Shown here in pieces: positions 19,827 to 27,403 of a stretch of DNA of 64,000 nucleotides. The DNA is from Bacteroidota bacterium (GTDB lineage Bacteria; Bacteroidota; Bacteroidia; Chitinophagales; Chitinophagaceae): NCBI GenBank assembly GCA_016868775.1, contig VGFT01000002.1:259830-323829 (forward strand). Direction: 5' to 3'. A program made the translations under genes and the position numbers. Every line of letters starts with the position of its first letter. The stretch's first letter is position 1. Under the pieces are notes generated by a model. The model was not told where the DNA came from. It saw only the letters and a program-made list of their open reading frames with translations, and did not search any database.

Positions 19827-20546
19827 TTACCAACCACTGGTTAACACATCCGCGAGGTGCATGGTTTTCAGCGAGAGTCCATTTTTTTGGACGTATCCTT
19901 GAAGGTGCATGAGGCAAGATAGGTCGGTGGAGATCAGGTACTCGGCCCCCAGCTGCAGGGCTTGTTCAACTTTTTGTTGTCCCATGGCAACCGATATATC
20001 GGGGTATTTAACGGCAAAAGTTCCTCCAAATCCACAGCAGGTTTCTGCATCGGGCAATTCGAGCAGTTCCAATCCCTCAACTCCGCTCAGCAGGGCTCTG
20101 GGTTCTTGTTTGATCTTGCATTCCCGCAACCCGGCGCAGGCGTCGTGATACGCTGCTTTGCCTACCAGACGGCCACCGAATTGGGTGGCATGCAGTGTAT
20201 TTACCAAAAATTCACTCAGCTCAAAGATCCGTTTGGGGGTGGATTGTGCTTCGTGGTGCAGAGAGGAGCTGTCGAATAATTTAGCGTAATAATTACGTAT
20301 GAACCCGGCGCAGCTAGCGCTGGGGGTAACGATGGTGGTGGCATCGGCAAAATCGGCCAGCCATTTTCCGCAGACCGATCGCGCGTCTTCCCAATAACCG
20401 GCATTGAAAGCGGGTTGTCCGCAGCAGGTTTGTTCTTCGTTATAGATAACCTGACAACCCACCCGCTCCAACAGTTTTATCACGTTGAAGGCGGTTTGCG
20501 GATACAATTGATCTACAAAGCAGGGGATGAATAGGTGAACTTTCAT
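19827..20546 (-). CDS. lutA: (Fe-S)-binding CCG-domain protein, LutA/LldE family
   Basis: 239-residue protein with two cysteine-rich CCG motifs (CCGQPAFNAGY near residue 41 and CCGFGGTF near residue 185), as in LutA/LldE, a subunit of the LutABC L-lactate oxidation complex that also resembles heterodisulfide reductase subunits. The partners lutB and lutC are not adjacent, which is unusual and leaves its exact role open. The start ATG at 20546 is supported by a TACATTTG element 9 nt upstream; the upstream start at 20558 would overlap that element. The EVE gene follows in the same operon. Confidence 0.87.
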   Translation of the reverse strand: MKVHLFIPCFVDQLYPQTAFNVIKLLERVGCQVIYNEEQTCCGQPAFNAGYWEDARSVCGKWLADFADATTIVTPSASCAGFIRNYYAKLFDSSSLHHEAQSTPKRIFELSEFLVNTLHATQFGGRLVGKAAYHDACAGLRECKIKQEPRALLSGVEGLELLELPDAETCCGFGGTFAVKYPDISVAMGQQKVEQALQLGAEYLISTDLSCLMHLQGYVQKNGLSLKTMHLADVLTSGW

Positions 20547-20555
20547 AGCAAGGAT

Positions 20556-20563
20556 CAAATGTA
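20556..20563 (-). promoter_or_regulatory. -7 promoter element TACATTTG of lutA
   Basis: Exact TAnnTTTG match on the minus strand, 9 nt before the ATG at 20546, immediately after the terminator of the preceding gene. Confidence 0.6.
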
Positions 20564-20574
20564 AATAAAAAAAA

Positions 20575-20596
20575 CCCCTGATGAAATCATCAGGGG
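20575..20596 (-). terminator. Intrinsic terminator of the pdhA-TPR operon
   Basis: Perfect 10-bp inverted repeat CCCCTGATGA / TCATCAGGGG separated by AA, followed on the minus strand by eight T (20574-20567). It lies 25 nt after the stop of the TPR membrane protein gene. Confidence 0.9.
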
Positions 20597-20621
20597 CTAT
20601 TCCTTACGGATCTGTACCGAT

Positions 20622-21308
20622 TCAGTCAGCATCCTCGTAAACACCTAATTGAGCCAGGTAAGTATCGGCTTGACTGGCCTCTTTAGAGAAAGGATATTTG
20701 TCTTTGATCTCTTGGTAAAGGTTAATGGCCAGATCGGATTTTTTCATGACCTGATCCGCCAATCGGGCTGCCAGGAAAAGATTTTCGGGGGCACCGGCAT
20801 TATCGTCTTTGAAATGACGTCCGGCTTTTTGGTAATACTCAAGCGCTTCGTCATTTTTCCCCCAGTCCGCATACGCATCAGCCATTAAACGATACGCTCT
20901 GACCTGCGTGAGTTTCTCATTCGTCTTGAACTTTCCCAAGTATTTTATCGCCATTTCATACTTATCCTGTTTCAGGTAACAGATACCCGCCTGATAGCAG
21001 GCCAGGTCGGCGATCTTGGTCCCATCGTATTTTTTGATAACATCCAACAAGCCTGGATACTGCCCGTCGCCGTTGAGCGCTTTTTGAACCGAATCAAGTC
21101 GGTAATATTCCTCCGCTTTAAATGCCGCATCTTGCGCCTTGGCCTCACGTGGTTTGAGATAAAACTCCGAGTATCCAAACCAGGCTCCGAGCGCGATTAC
21201 CAGGACACCGGCTGTCACCAGAACCCATTTTTCGGCAGCTTGCAGGCGGGGAGGCAAATGGGAGAGAATGTTGGGTGTTGAAGAGGTTATTTTCTGTTCT
21301 GCACTCAT
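20622..21308 (-). CDS. Membrane-anchored tetratricopeptide protein (YfgM-like)
   Basis: 228-residue protein with one N-terminal membrane anchor (WVLVTAGVLVIALGAWFGYSE, about residues 28-47) followed by TPR repeats such as ACYQAGICYLKQDKYEMAIKY and AYADWGKNDEALEYYQK. Layout and size resemble the YfgM/PF09976 family of periplasmic TPR proteins that assist the Sec translocon in other bacteria; that role is inference here. The start at 21308 (MSAEQK) leaves a 16-nt gap after pdhA and suggests an operon. A TTG-type extension into pdhA is less likely. Confidence 0.82.
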   Translation of the reverse strand: MSAEQKITSSTPNILSHLPPRLQAAEKWVLVTAGVLVIALGAWFGYSEFYLKPREAKAQDAAFKAEEYYRLDSVQKALNGDGQYPGLLDVIKKYDGTKIADLACYQAGICYLKQDKYEMAIKYLGKFKTNEKLTQVRAYRLMADAYADWGKNDEALEYYQKAGRHFKDDNAGAPENLFLAARLADQVMKKSDLAINLYQEIKDKYPFSKEASQADTYLAQLGVYEDAD

Positions 21309-21324
21309 AAAAAATGATTCAGCG

Positions 21325-22320
21325 TTAATCAACAATAAAAGGGTAATGAGGATCTACGTAGATGTCTTTTAAGACTTCACTGTCATCGGGCCAGGGACTT
21401 TCCTCCGCAAACCTAACCGATTCTGCCACCATTTTGTCGACCCGCTCGTTGATCTCGCGAATTTGATCGTCTGTGGCCAATTGGTTGGTTTGGATGGTTT
21501 GCATTATTTGCTGGATGGGATCTTTTGATTTGTAATCATCCACTTCATCCTTGCTTCGGTATTTCTGCGGGTCACTGATGGAATGACCTTTGTATCGATA
21601 CGTTTTGATCTCCAACAGTGTTGGTCCATCGCCTTCCCTTGCCCGGCGCACGGCCCGGGCCACGCCGTCGTGCACGGCTTCGGCACTCATCCCGTCGATG
21701 ACATCGGCGGGCATTTCATATGCATCGGCCAGTTTGTAGATGTCGGTGATGTTGGAGGTGCGTTCTACGGAGGTTCCCATTGCGTAGTGATTATTCTCGC
21801 AAATAAAGATCACCGGTAGTTTCCAAAGCATGGCCAGGTTGAAGGTTTCGTGCAGCATTCCCTGACGGGCCGCACCGTCTCCAAAATAAGTAAGGGTTAC
21901 TCGATCTGAACCTCGGTATTTTTCGGCAAAGGCCAATCCAGCACCGGTACCAATCTGCGCACCCACGATCCCGTGTCCGCCATAGAAATTGCATTCTTTG
22001 CTGAAAAAGTGCATGCTACCTCCTTTCCCTTTGGCGCAACCGGTAGCTTTTCCGTAAAGCTCCGCCATACAACTGTTCACCGAAACACCTTTGGCGATGG
22101 CGAGCCCGTGGTCGCGGTATGCCGTGATGAACAAGTCGTTGGGCCGGGTAGCGGTCATGCAACCGGCGGCGATGGCTTCCTGCCCCACATAGGCATGAAA
22201 GAATCCGCGGATCTTACCCTCCATTTTATACTTTTCCTCCGCCATCAGCTCAAATTGACGGATCAGCTGCATCAGCTCATACCAATAGAGGTAAGTTTCT
22301 TTCGAAAATTTAGTGACCAA
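21325..22320 (-). CDS. pdhA: Pyruvate dehydrogenase E1 component, alpha subunit
   Basis: Thiamine-diphosphate-dependent E1-alpha, decarboxylating pyruvate for acetyl-CoA synthesis. The ThDP motif begins at GDGAARQGMLHETFNLAML and ends with CENN; the phosphorylation-loop-like segment RYKGHSISDPQKYR and the C-terminal YPFIVD match the family. I start at TTG 22320, giving MVTKFSKETYLYWYELM as in Bacteroidota homologues. A TATATTTG element lies 20 nt upstream, and all longer starts fall upstream of it or in recF. The E1-beta gene is not adjacent. About 331 residues. Confidence 0.92.
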   Translation of the reverse strand: MVTKFSKETYLYWYELMQLIRQFELMAEEKYKMEGKIRGFFHAYVGQEAIAAGCMTATRPNDLFITAYRDHGLAIAKGVSVNSCMAELYGKATGCAKGKGGSMHFFSKECNFYGGHGIVGAQIGTGAGLAFAEKYRGSDRVTLTYFGDGAARQGMLHETFNLAMLWKLPVIFICENNHYAMGTSVERTSNITDIYKLADAYEMPADVIDGMSAEAVHDGVARAVRRAREGDGPTLLEIKTYRYKGHSISDPQKYRSKDEVDDYKSKDPIQQIMQTIQTNQLATDDQIREINERVDKMVAESVRFAEESPWPDDSEVLKDIYVDPHYPFIVD

Positions 22321-22340
22321 GGTCAAAAAAATTTGTGGCG

Positions 22341-22348
22341 CAAATATA
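22341..22348 (-). promoter_or_regulatory. -7 promoter element TATATTTG of pdhA
   Basis: Exact TAnnTTTG match on the minus strand, 20 nt before the TTG start at 22320. It helps to rule out starts further upstream. Confidence 0.6.
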
Positions 22349-22408
22349 GGGAAAAAGCCCCGGTCGGGCCGTCTTGTTGAACCACTTAGGGTGACTAACT
22401 TGCCTCCC

Positions 22409-23509
22409 ATGCTACGGCTCGAGCAAATACGGCTAACCCAATTCAAAAATCATCCGGATACCGACTATTCCTTTCACGCCCGGGTGGTCGGGATTACGGG
22501 ACCAAACGGTGTGGGTAAAACCAATTTGCTGGACGCCATTCATACCCTCTGTTTCGCCCGTAGCTATTTTACCCGAAACGATCAAACAATGGTTCGTCAT
22601 GGTGAAAATGGCTTTCGCTTGGATGGGCGTTTTCTGAAAGAGAACCAGCTGGAGGAGGTAGAGATGATCTGGCGTGAAACTGGGAAGAAAGAAGTTCGGG
22701 TAAACAAGGATCCATTGCCCAGACGGGTCGATCTGCTCGGCCGGTACCCTGTGGTGATGATCGCCCCCGATGATGCCGAGCTGATACAAGGCGACAGCAA
22801 ACTTCGCAGACAGTTTCTGGATGCCTTGATCTGTCAACTCGATTCCAATTATCTCTCTTCGCTCTCGCGTTTCAACAAAATCCTCGCCCAACGCCAGGTC
22901 CTGCTGCGGGAATGGGGAGCACAAGGCTCCTCTCCTGCTCGAACGGACCTACTGAATGTGTTGGATGAGCAGTTTGCAGAGGAAGTGCAACAGCTCGTGC
23001 CCGCGCGCCAAAAATGGATCACAGAATTACAGATAGGAGTTTTGGAACAATACGAGCGCATCGCCGGAATTACAGACAAGATCTCGATGAGATATGCCAT
23101 GAATTTGGAACCGGACGATTCGCTGGAGTTGATCCGATCAAACCGGGCCAGGGACCTGGCTGCTGAACGCAACACAGTCGGGCCGCATCGCGACGAACTA
23201 GTTTTTTCACTGAATACCTATCCTTTTAAACTGGTAGCCTCTCAGGGGCAACGCAAAACGCTTTTGTTTGCACTTAAATTGGCCGCTTGCCAAATGCTCG
23301 AGCAAAAACTGATTTTGCCGCCGCTGTTGCTGCTGGATGATATTTTTGAGAAATTGGATGCAGGCCGCACCTGTTCCCTTCTTCGCTGGCTAGCCGATCA
23401 AACGGAATCACAAGTGTTCATTTCGGATACAGACCCACATCGATTAGCATCCCAACTCGGTTCGATGTGTTCCGACTGGCAATTGATACAAATCCCCGAT
23501 CAATCATAA
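22409..23509 (+). CDS. recF: DNA replication and repair protein RecF
   Basis: SMC-like ATPase that loads RecA at gaps, 366 residues. Walker A is GPNGVGKTN near residue 32; the family segment FARSYF follows; the ABC-type signature region is VASQGQRKTL and Walker B is LLLLDDIFEKLD. The start ATG at 22409 (MLRLEQIRLTQFKNH) is the family-typical beginning and is preceded by a near-consensus TAACTTG. dciA starts 17 nt after the stop, an arrangement often seen for these two genes. Confidence 0.95.
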   Translation: MLRLEQIRLTQFKNHPDTDYSFHARVVGITGPNGVGKTNLLDAIHTLCFARSYFTRNDQTMVRHGENGFRLDGRFLKENQLEEVEMIWRETGKKEVRVNKDPLPRRVDLLGRYPVVMIAPDDAELIQGDSKLRRQFLDALICQLDSNYLSSLSRFNKILAQRQVLLREWGAQGSSPARTDLLNVLDEQFAEEVQQLVPARQKWITELQIGVLEQYERIAGITDKISMRYAMNLEPDDSLELIRSNRARDLAAERNTVGPHRDELVFSLNTYPFKLVASQGQRKTLLFALKLAACQMLEQKLILPPLLLLDDIFEKLDAGRTCSLLRWLADQTESQVFISDTDPHRLASQLGSMCSDWQLIQIPDQS

Positions 23510-23514
23510 TTTGG

Positions 23515-23522
23515 TACTTTCG
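23515..23522 (+). promoter_or_regulatory. -7-like element TACTTTCG of dciA
   Basis: TAnnTTCG, one mismatch from TAnnTTTG, ending 4 nt before the ATG at 23527. It may give dciA a separate, leaderless transcript besides read-through from recF. Confidence 0.4.
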
Positions 23523-23526
23523 TTCA

Positions 23527-23808
23527 ATGGGTGAATACCGGATACAAGAAGCCATACAAGCCTTTCTGACGGGCAGCCGGATTGAGGGCAACATGCGGGC
23601 CATGCAAATCACCGATGTGTGGGCAGACCTGATGGGACCGCTGATCGCCGTATATACCGACCGGATCCAGATCCTGGGCGATAAGCTTTTTATCTATACA
23701 CAGGTAGCTCCCTTGCGTCAAGAACTGAGTTTCCAACGCGATTCCATTCGAAAACGCGTGAATGAGGCCTTGGGCCAAGAGGTCATTCGGGAAGTGGTGA
23801 TTCAGTGA
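23527..23808 (+). CDS. DUF721 / DciA-like protein
   Basis: 93-residue protein of the DUF721 family. The family is known as DciA, the ancestral helicase loader that recruits DnaB in bacteria lacking DnaC. Visible core: QEAIQAFLTGSRIEGNMRAMQITDVWADLMGP, LFIYTQVAPLRQELSFQRD and a final VNEALGQEVIREVVIQ. The location next to recF supports a replication role (inference). Its end overlaps the convergent permease gene by 7 bp. Confidence 0.87.
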   Translation: MGEYRIQEAIQAFLTGSRIEGNMRAMQITDVWADLMGPLIAVYTDRIQILGDKLFIYTQVAPLRQELSFQRDSIRKRVNEALGQEVIREVVIQ

Positions 23809-24869
23809 TCCGACCGGATCCGCGGGTCCAGCCGCGCCTGTAATCCATCCGATAATAAATTCAATAGGGTAAACAAGAACGCGGAAAACAACAGCGATCC
23901 CATCACTACCGGGTAATCGAGTTTTTCCAGTCCCTCAACTGTAATCTTTCCAATCCCCTGCCATCCAAAAATATATTCAATGAAAAAGGCACCTGCCAGT
24001 AATTCGGCAAACCACCCCGTAACGGCCGTAATGACGGGATTCAGCCCATTGGGCAAGACATGCTTAAAGTATATGCGCCAATTTGATAGCCCCTTTGCCC
24101 GCGCGGTCCGGATATAATCCTGTTCAAGTACATCTAGCACGGCACTACGGGTTAGTTGCACGATGATCGAAAGGGGGCGAATGCCGAGGGTTGCGGCTGG
24201 CAAAATCAGGTGTTGCAAGGTTAGTGCCGGCCGACCATCTGCCTCGATCGTATACCAGCTTCCGGCAACCGGTAAACCCGTCCATTCATTCCAAATAAAA
24301 CCGAACAGATAAACCACGATCAACCCCACAAAAAAAGAAGGGGCAGAAATTCCTATCGTGCCCAAGAGGATCGAGCCTCGGTCGAGCAAACTGTTGCGTC
24401 GGATGGCAGCCAGTGCACCCAGCGGAATGCCAACGGCAATGGCGATGCACATCGCAGTCATTGCCAACAGCAACGTGCCCGGCAACGCATTAAACAATAG
24501 CTCATTCACTGGTCGCTTTGTTTGAAATGACCGCCGCAGATAGGGCCATTTAACGGCTAGCACCCGCTTCCCACCGATGAAAAATCCACGTAACTCTTTT
24601 TGTTTGATCTCAGCGCGTTCATGTATGGCAAGCGGAGAAACATCGTTCAAATAATATACGAATTGTTTCCATGCCGAAATCGGATTCCCCGATTGATCGA
24701 TCAGGTACATTTCTTGCTGGATGGTTCGAAGGGTTTTGGCATCACCGGATTGCCCCATCGACATACGAGCCGGATCCCCCATGCCCTGGAATAGAAAAAA
24801 GGATAATGCAGCCACACCGATCAATACAGTCAGACTATAAACAACTTTCTTTAGCAGGTAGGATAACAT
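23802..24869 (-). CDS. DppB-type ABC transporter permease
   Basis: Inner-membrane permease of the peptide/nickel (DppB/OppB) family, 355 residues with about six membrane segments. The N-terminus (LLKKVVYSLTVLIGVAALSFFLF) and the EAA-like loop DYIRTARAKGLSNWRIYFKHVLPN are typical. An insertion of about 60 residues after the first membrane segment (periplasmic side) is somewhat long. No DppC, ATPase or binding-protein genes are adjacent; instead it ends an operon with a DoxX-like gene (10 nt upstream) and DUF1599. The start is ATG 24869; a TTG one codon earlier is less likely. Substrate unknown. Confidence 0.88.
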   Translation of the reverse strand: MLSYLLKKVVYSLTVLIGVAALSFFLFQGMGDPARMSMGQSGDAKTLRTIQQEMYLIDQSGNPISAWKQFVYYLNDVSPLAIHERAEIKQKELRGFFIGGKRVLAVKWPYLRRSFQTKRPVNELLFNALPGTLLLAMTAMCIAIAVGIPLGALAAIRRNSLLDRGSILLGTIGISAPSFFVGLIVVYLFGFIWNEWTGLPVAGSWYTIEADGRPALTLQHLILPAATLGIRPLSIIVQLTRSAVLDVLEQDYIRTARAKGLSNWRIYFKHVLPNGLNPVITAVTGWFAELLAGAFFIEYIFGWQGIGKITVEGLEKLDYPVVMGSLLFSAFLFTLLNLLSDGLQARLDPRIRSDH

Positions 24870-24879
24870 CAACTGCGAT

Positions 24880-25992
24880 TCAATTGGTTGCGGGGATTTG
24901 TTTTACCAGCCCATCACCCCTCCGCGGGAAATCAATCAGGGCCCATTTGTTGATTATGGTTCCTTTTTTCAGGGCATATACGGTGGGATCGACACGGGCC
25001 ATGGTGCGAATCGGCGTACGATCGCTGCTTAACAAACTGACCATTGGATAATTAACGGACCAAATCTGTTTCCAACCCATGATCTGATTGGTGATAAAAT
25101 AAATAGGAATCCTCTTTTGGCTGCTTGCCTCGGTGAGATTTTTCCAGCCGGCACCCCATTTATCCGGGCCCGCACCGATCTCCTCACTGACCAGCAGGTA
25201 AACTTGCTCCATTTCCAACACGGCATCGGTGGAGTCCTTCCCGCTTGGCGTGGTCAGTGCAAATCCCTGAATTTTAGGCTCCGGGATCGTGCCGGTATCA
25301 TATCGGCGAACGAATTGATAGTTCTCGGCCGAAAAATCAGCTGGGAATTGATCGGCAGGAAATTCTATTTCAACCCCTGCCTTTTGATACACAAACATAG
25401 TGATGGAGCCAGGTGGACGAGGCGGTTGCTTGCGGGCTTCTGGTATGTTAATGCCAGCTTGATAGGGTAAACAATCGATGATCGGCAAATGATGTAGAAC
25501 ATAATACTCCAGTCCTACTGCCATTAAAAACACCACCAGCACCAAAAAATTCGAAAGCCCTTTTTTTAGTGCAGAAAGTTTGTTTTGATAAATTACCAGG
25601 AAAACGATCGTGATCAATAGGAAAATATCCTTGTAAAACGAGGTAGCGGCACGGATTGGCAAACAATCCCCAAAACACCCGCAGGTTTTTGGATAGCCCG
25701 TGAAGTAGGTGTATCCGGTTAGTCCTGTAAAAAAAACAATCAGACTCAACAAAAGCCGCAGGTTCCATTTGGTTTTCCAGCCAATGCAAAGGGCAAATCC
25801 GGATACGATCTCCAGCGCATTCATGCTCACGGCAAATACTTTTGCGTAGGGAATAAACCAAAACCATTTCCACAATTCGAAGAATTCCTCCATTTTGTAA
25901 GCCAACCCCATCGGGTCATTGGCTTTTACGAGGCCGGAAAAGATGAACAAAATTCCGACCACATAGCGCAAGAATTCGATCAGGCCTTTCAT
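24880..25992 (-). CDS. DoxX-like (BT_3928-type) membrane protein
   Basis: 370-residue membrane protein. The first ~180 residues form a DoxX/MauE-like four-helix membrane domain (RYVVGILFIFSGLVKANDPMGLAYKMEEFF, read in two parts) containing a CGCFGDCLP cysteine motif after TGYPKT, as in membrane oxidoreductase partners. The last ~180 residues are soluble and resemble a periplasmic thioredoxin-like region without a CxxC. It matches the BT_3928 family common in Bacteroidota. The start ATG at 25992 overlaps the DUF1599 stop by 4 bp (ATGA), so translation is coupled. A redox role is inference. Confidence 0.82.
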   Translation of the reverse strand: MKGLIEFLRYVVGILFIFSGLVKANDPMGLAYKMEEFFELWKWFWFIPYAKVFAVSMNALEIVSGFALCIGWKTKWNLRLLLSLIVFFTGLTGYTYFTGYPKTCGCFGDCLPIRAATSFYKDIFLLITIVFLVIYQNKLSALKKGLSNFLVLVVFLMAVGLEYYVLHHLPIIDCLPYQAGINIPEARKQPPRPPGSITMFVYQKAGVEIEFPADQFPADFSAENYQFVRRYDTGTIPEPKIQGFALTTPSGKDSTDAVLEMEQVYLLVSEEIGAGPDKWGAGWKNLTEASSQKRIPIYFITNQIMGWKQIWSVNYPMVSLLSSDRTPIRTMARVDPTVYALKKGTIINKWALIDFPRRGDGLVKQIPATN

Positions 25993-26525
25993 TCGGTCAA
26001 CAGGATTAATGCAAACACGGCATAATTGAGCATGTCCAGGTAATTTGCGTCCAACCCCTCGCTGATCAGAGTCTTTCCTTCGTTGCTGAGTATCTGACGC
26101 ATGCGTTGCAGCTTCATTAGGATCAGGTCCACGAAACTTTCCTGGCTCATCGATCGCCACGCCTCGCCGTAATCGTGATTTTTGTTTTGCATGAGTTCCT
26201 TGGCCTCTGAAAGAACCTTCTCAAAAAGGGGTTTTACTTGTTCGAGGGAAAGCTCTTCCGGGTCCTGGAGACTCAATTTCAATTGGAGCAGCCCGATCAC
26301 GGCATAGTTGATGATCCCTTTGAATTCATCGGCAATGCCATCACCTACCCTTTGCACCCCAAGTTCCTTGATTGTACGAATCCGTTGGGCTTTGATGAAA
26401 ATCTGATCGACGATCGATATGGGACGCAACACGCGCCAGGCCGTGCCGTAGTCCTTAGTTTTTTTGAAAAAGATCTCGGCGGCGGAGGATACTATCTGGT
26501 CGTATTGATGATTTGTATTGTTCAT
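25989..26525 (-). CDS. DUF1599 protein (two tandem domains)
   Basis: 178-residue protein made of two similar halves: KKTKDYGTAWRVLRP...KAQRIRTIKE...INYAVIGLLQL and QNKNHDYGEAWRSMS...KLQRMRQIL...LNYAVFALILL. This duplicated DYGxAWR...NYA pattern is the DUF1599 family, described in domain databases as associated with nucleotide modification; no function is proven for stand-alone Bacteroidota members. It heads an operon with the DoxX-like gene and the permease, and diverges from folP over a 45-bp intergenic space that carries a promoter element for each gene. Confidence 0.88.
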   Translation of the reverse strand: MNNTNHQYDQIVSSAAEIFFKKTKDYGTAWRVLRPISIVDQIFIKAQRIRTIKELGVQRVGDGIADEFKGIINYAVIGLLQLKLSLQDPEELSLEQVKPLFEKVLSEAKELMQNKNHDYGEAWRSMSQESFVDLILMKLQRMRQILSNEGKTLISEGLDANYLDMLNYAVFALILLTE

Positions 26526-26541
26526 GTTAACAGTACTGGCT

Positions 26542-26549
26542 TACCTTCG
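26542..26549 (+). promoter_or_regulatory. -7-like element TACCTTCG of folP
   Basis: TAnnTTCG, one mismatch from consensus, 21 nt before the folP ATG at 26571. It lies next to the oppositely oriented element of the DUF1599 operon. Confidence 0.4.
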
Positions 26550-26550
26550 T

Positions 26551-26558
26551 CAAAAGTA
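26551..26558 (-). promoter_or_regulatory. -7 promoter element TACTTTTG of the DUF1599 operon
   Basis: Exact TAnnTTTG match on the minus strand, 25 nt before the ATG at 26525. One base separates it from the opposing folP element, so the two promoters probably compete for polymerase. Confidence 0.5.
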
Positions 26559-26570
26559 ACAAAAGCGATC

Positions 26571-27401
26571 ATGTTTTCTCTATCTGGTGCCGGGAAGGTT
26601 TTGGTTTTAGAACGTCCCGTTGTGATGGGTATCATAAACTGTACCCCGGATTCCTTTTACAGCGGCAGCCGCGTTCAACAAATCGATCAGGGACTGCGTC
26701 TGGCGGAGGAACAGATCCGTCAAGGGGCAATGATCTTGGATCTGGGCGGACAAAGCACCCAACCCGGCAGCGAACCGGTTGCTGCTTCCGAGGAAATCGC
26801 CCGGGTTATTCCCCTGCTCAGCGAGATCCGAAAAGAATTCCCCGAAGTTTTTATCTCCATCGATACGTTTCAGGCGGCGGTGGCGCAAGCTGCGGTAGAC
26901 GCGGGTGCCGATATGATCAATGATATCAGCGGGGGGCAGATCGATCCGGATATCCGTCAAATCGTGGCCCGGCATCATCTGCCGTATGTACTCATGCATC
27001 TGAAGGGTACGCCCCAAACCATGCAGGGCATGACCAGCTATGCAGACGTTACCGATGCAGTACTGCAGTATTTTGAAAGGCAGATCGACGATTGCCAAGC
27101 ACAAGGAATCCACCAATTGATTTTAGATCCGGGAATTGGCTTTGCAAAGACAATTGAACAAAATTTTCAATTGCTTCGTGAATGGGATCGCTTCACAAAC
27201 CTCCCCTATCCTGTATTGGTGGGACTATCCAGAAAATCCTTGATCTATAAAACGTTGGATATCGATCCATTGTTGGCTGGAAACGGTACCACGGCACTAC
27301 ATATGCAAGCACTGTTGAAAGGCACTAAAATCCTCCGGGCACACGATGTTCGGCCCGCTTGGGAAACCATCCAACTCTTTCAAGCCCTGCAGACCGATTG
27401 A
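26571..27401 (+). CDS. folP: Dihydropteroate synthase
   Basis: Joins p-aminobenzoate to the pterin diphosphate in folate synthesis; target of sulfonamides. 276 residues. Family motifs are MGIINCTPDSFYSGSR (substrate loop 1), DLGGQSTQPGS (loop 2), SIDTF, NDISGG, LMHLKGTPQTMQ and the late GLSRKS. I choose the ATG at 26571 (MFSLSGAGKVL) because the family fold starts shortly after; earlier in-frame starts read through the divergent DUF1599 gene. Confidence 0.95.
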   Translation: MFSLSGAGKVLVLERPVVMGIINCTPDSFYSGSRVQQIDQGLRLAEEQIRQGAMILDLGGQSTQPGSEPVAASEEIARVIPLLSEIRKEFPEVFISIDTFQAAVAQAAVDAGADMINDISGGQIDPDIRQIVARHHLPYVLMHLKGTPQTMQGMTSYADVTDAVLQYFERQIDDCQAQGIHQLILDPGIGFAKTIEQNFQLLREWDRFTNLPYPVLVGLSRKSLIYKTLDIDPLLAGNGTTALHMQALLKGTKILRAHDVRPAWETIQLFQALQTD

Positions 27402-27403
27402 GC

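Noticed and set aside
22321-22446. Longer N-terminus for pdhA, starting at 22446
   Set aside because: It would overlap the recF start and run through the pdhA promoter element TATATTTG; the family N-terminus begins at the TTG 22320.
25993-26160. N-terminal extension of the DoxX-like protein into DUF1599
   Set aside because: The extension is charged and unlike membrane protein N-termini. The ATG at 25992 forms the ATGA overlap with the DUF1599 stop.
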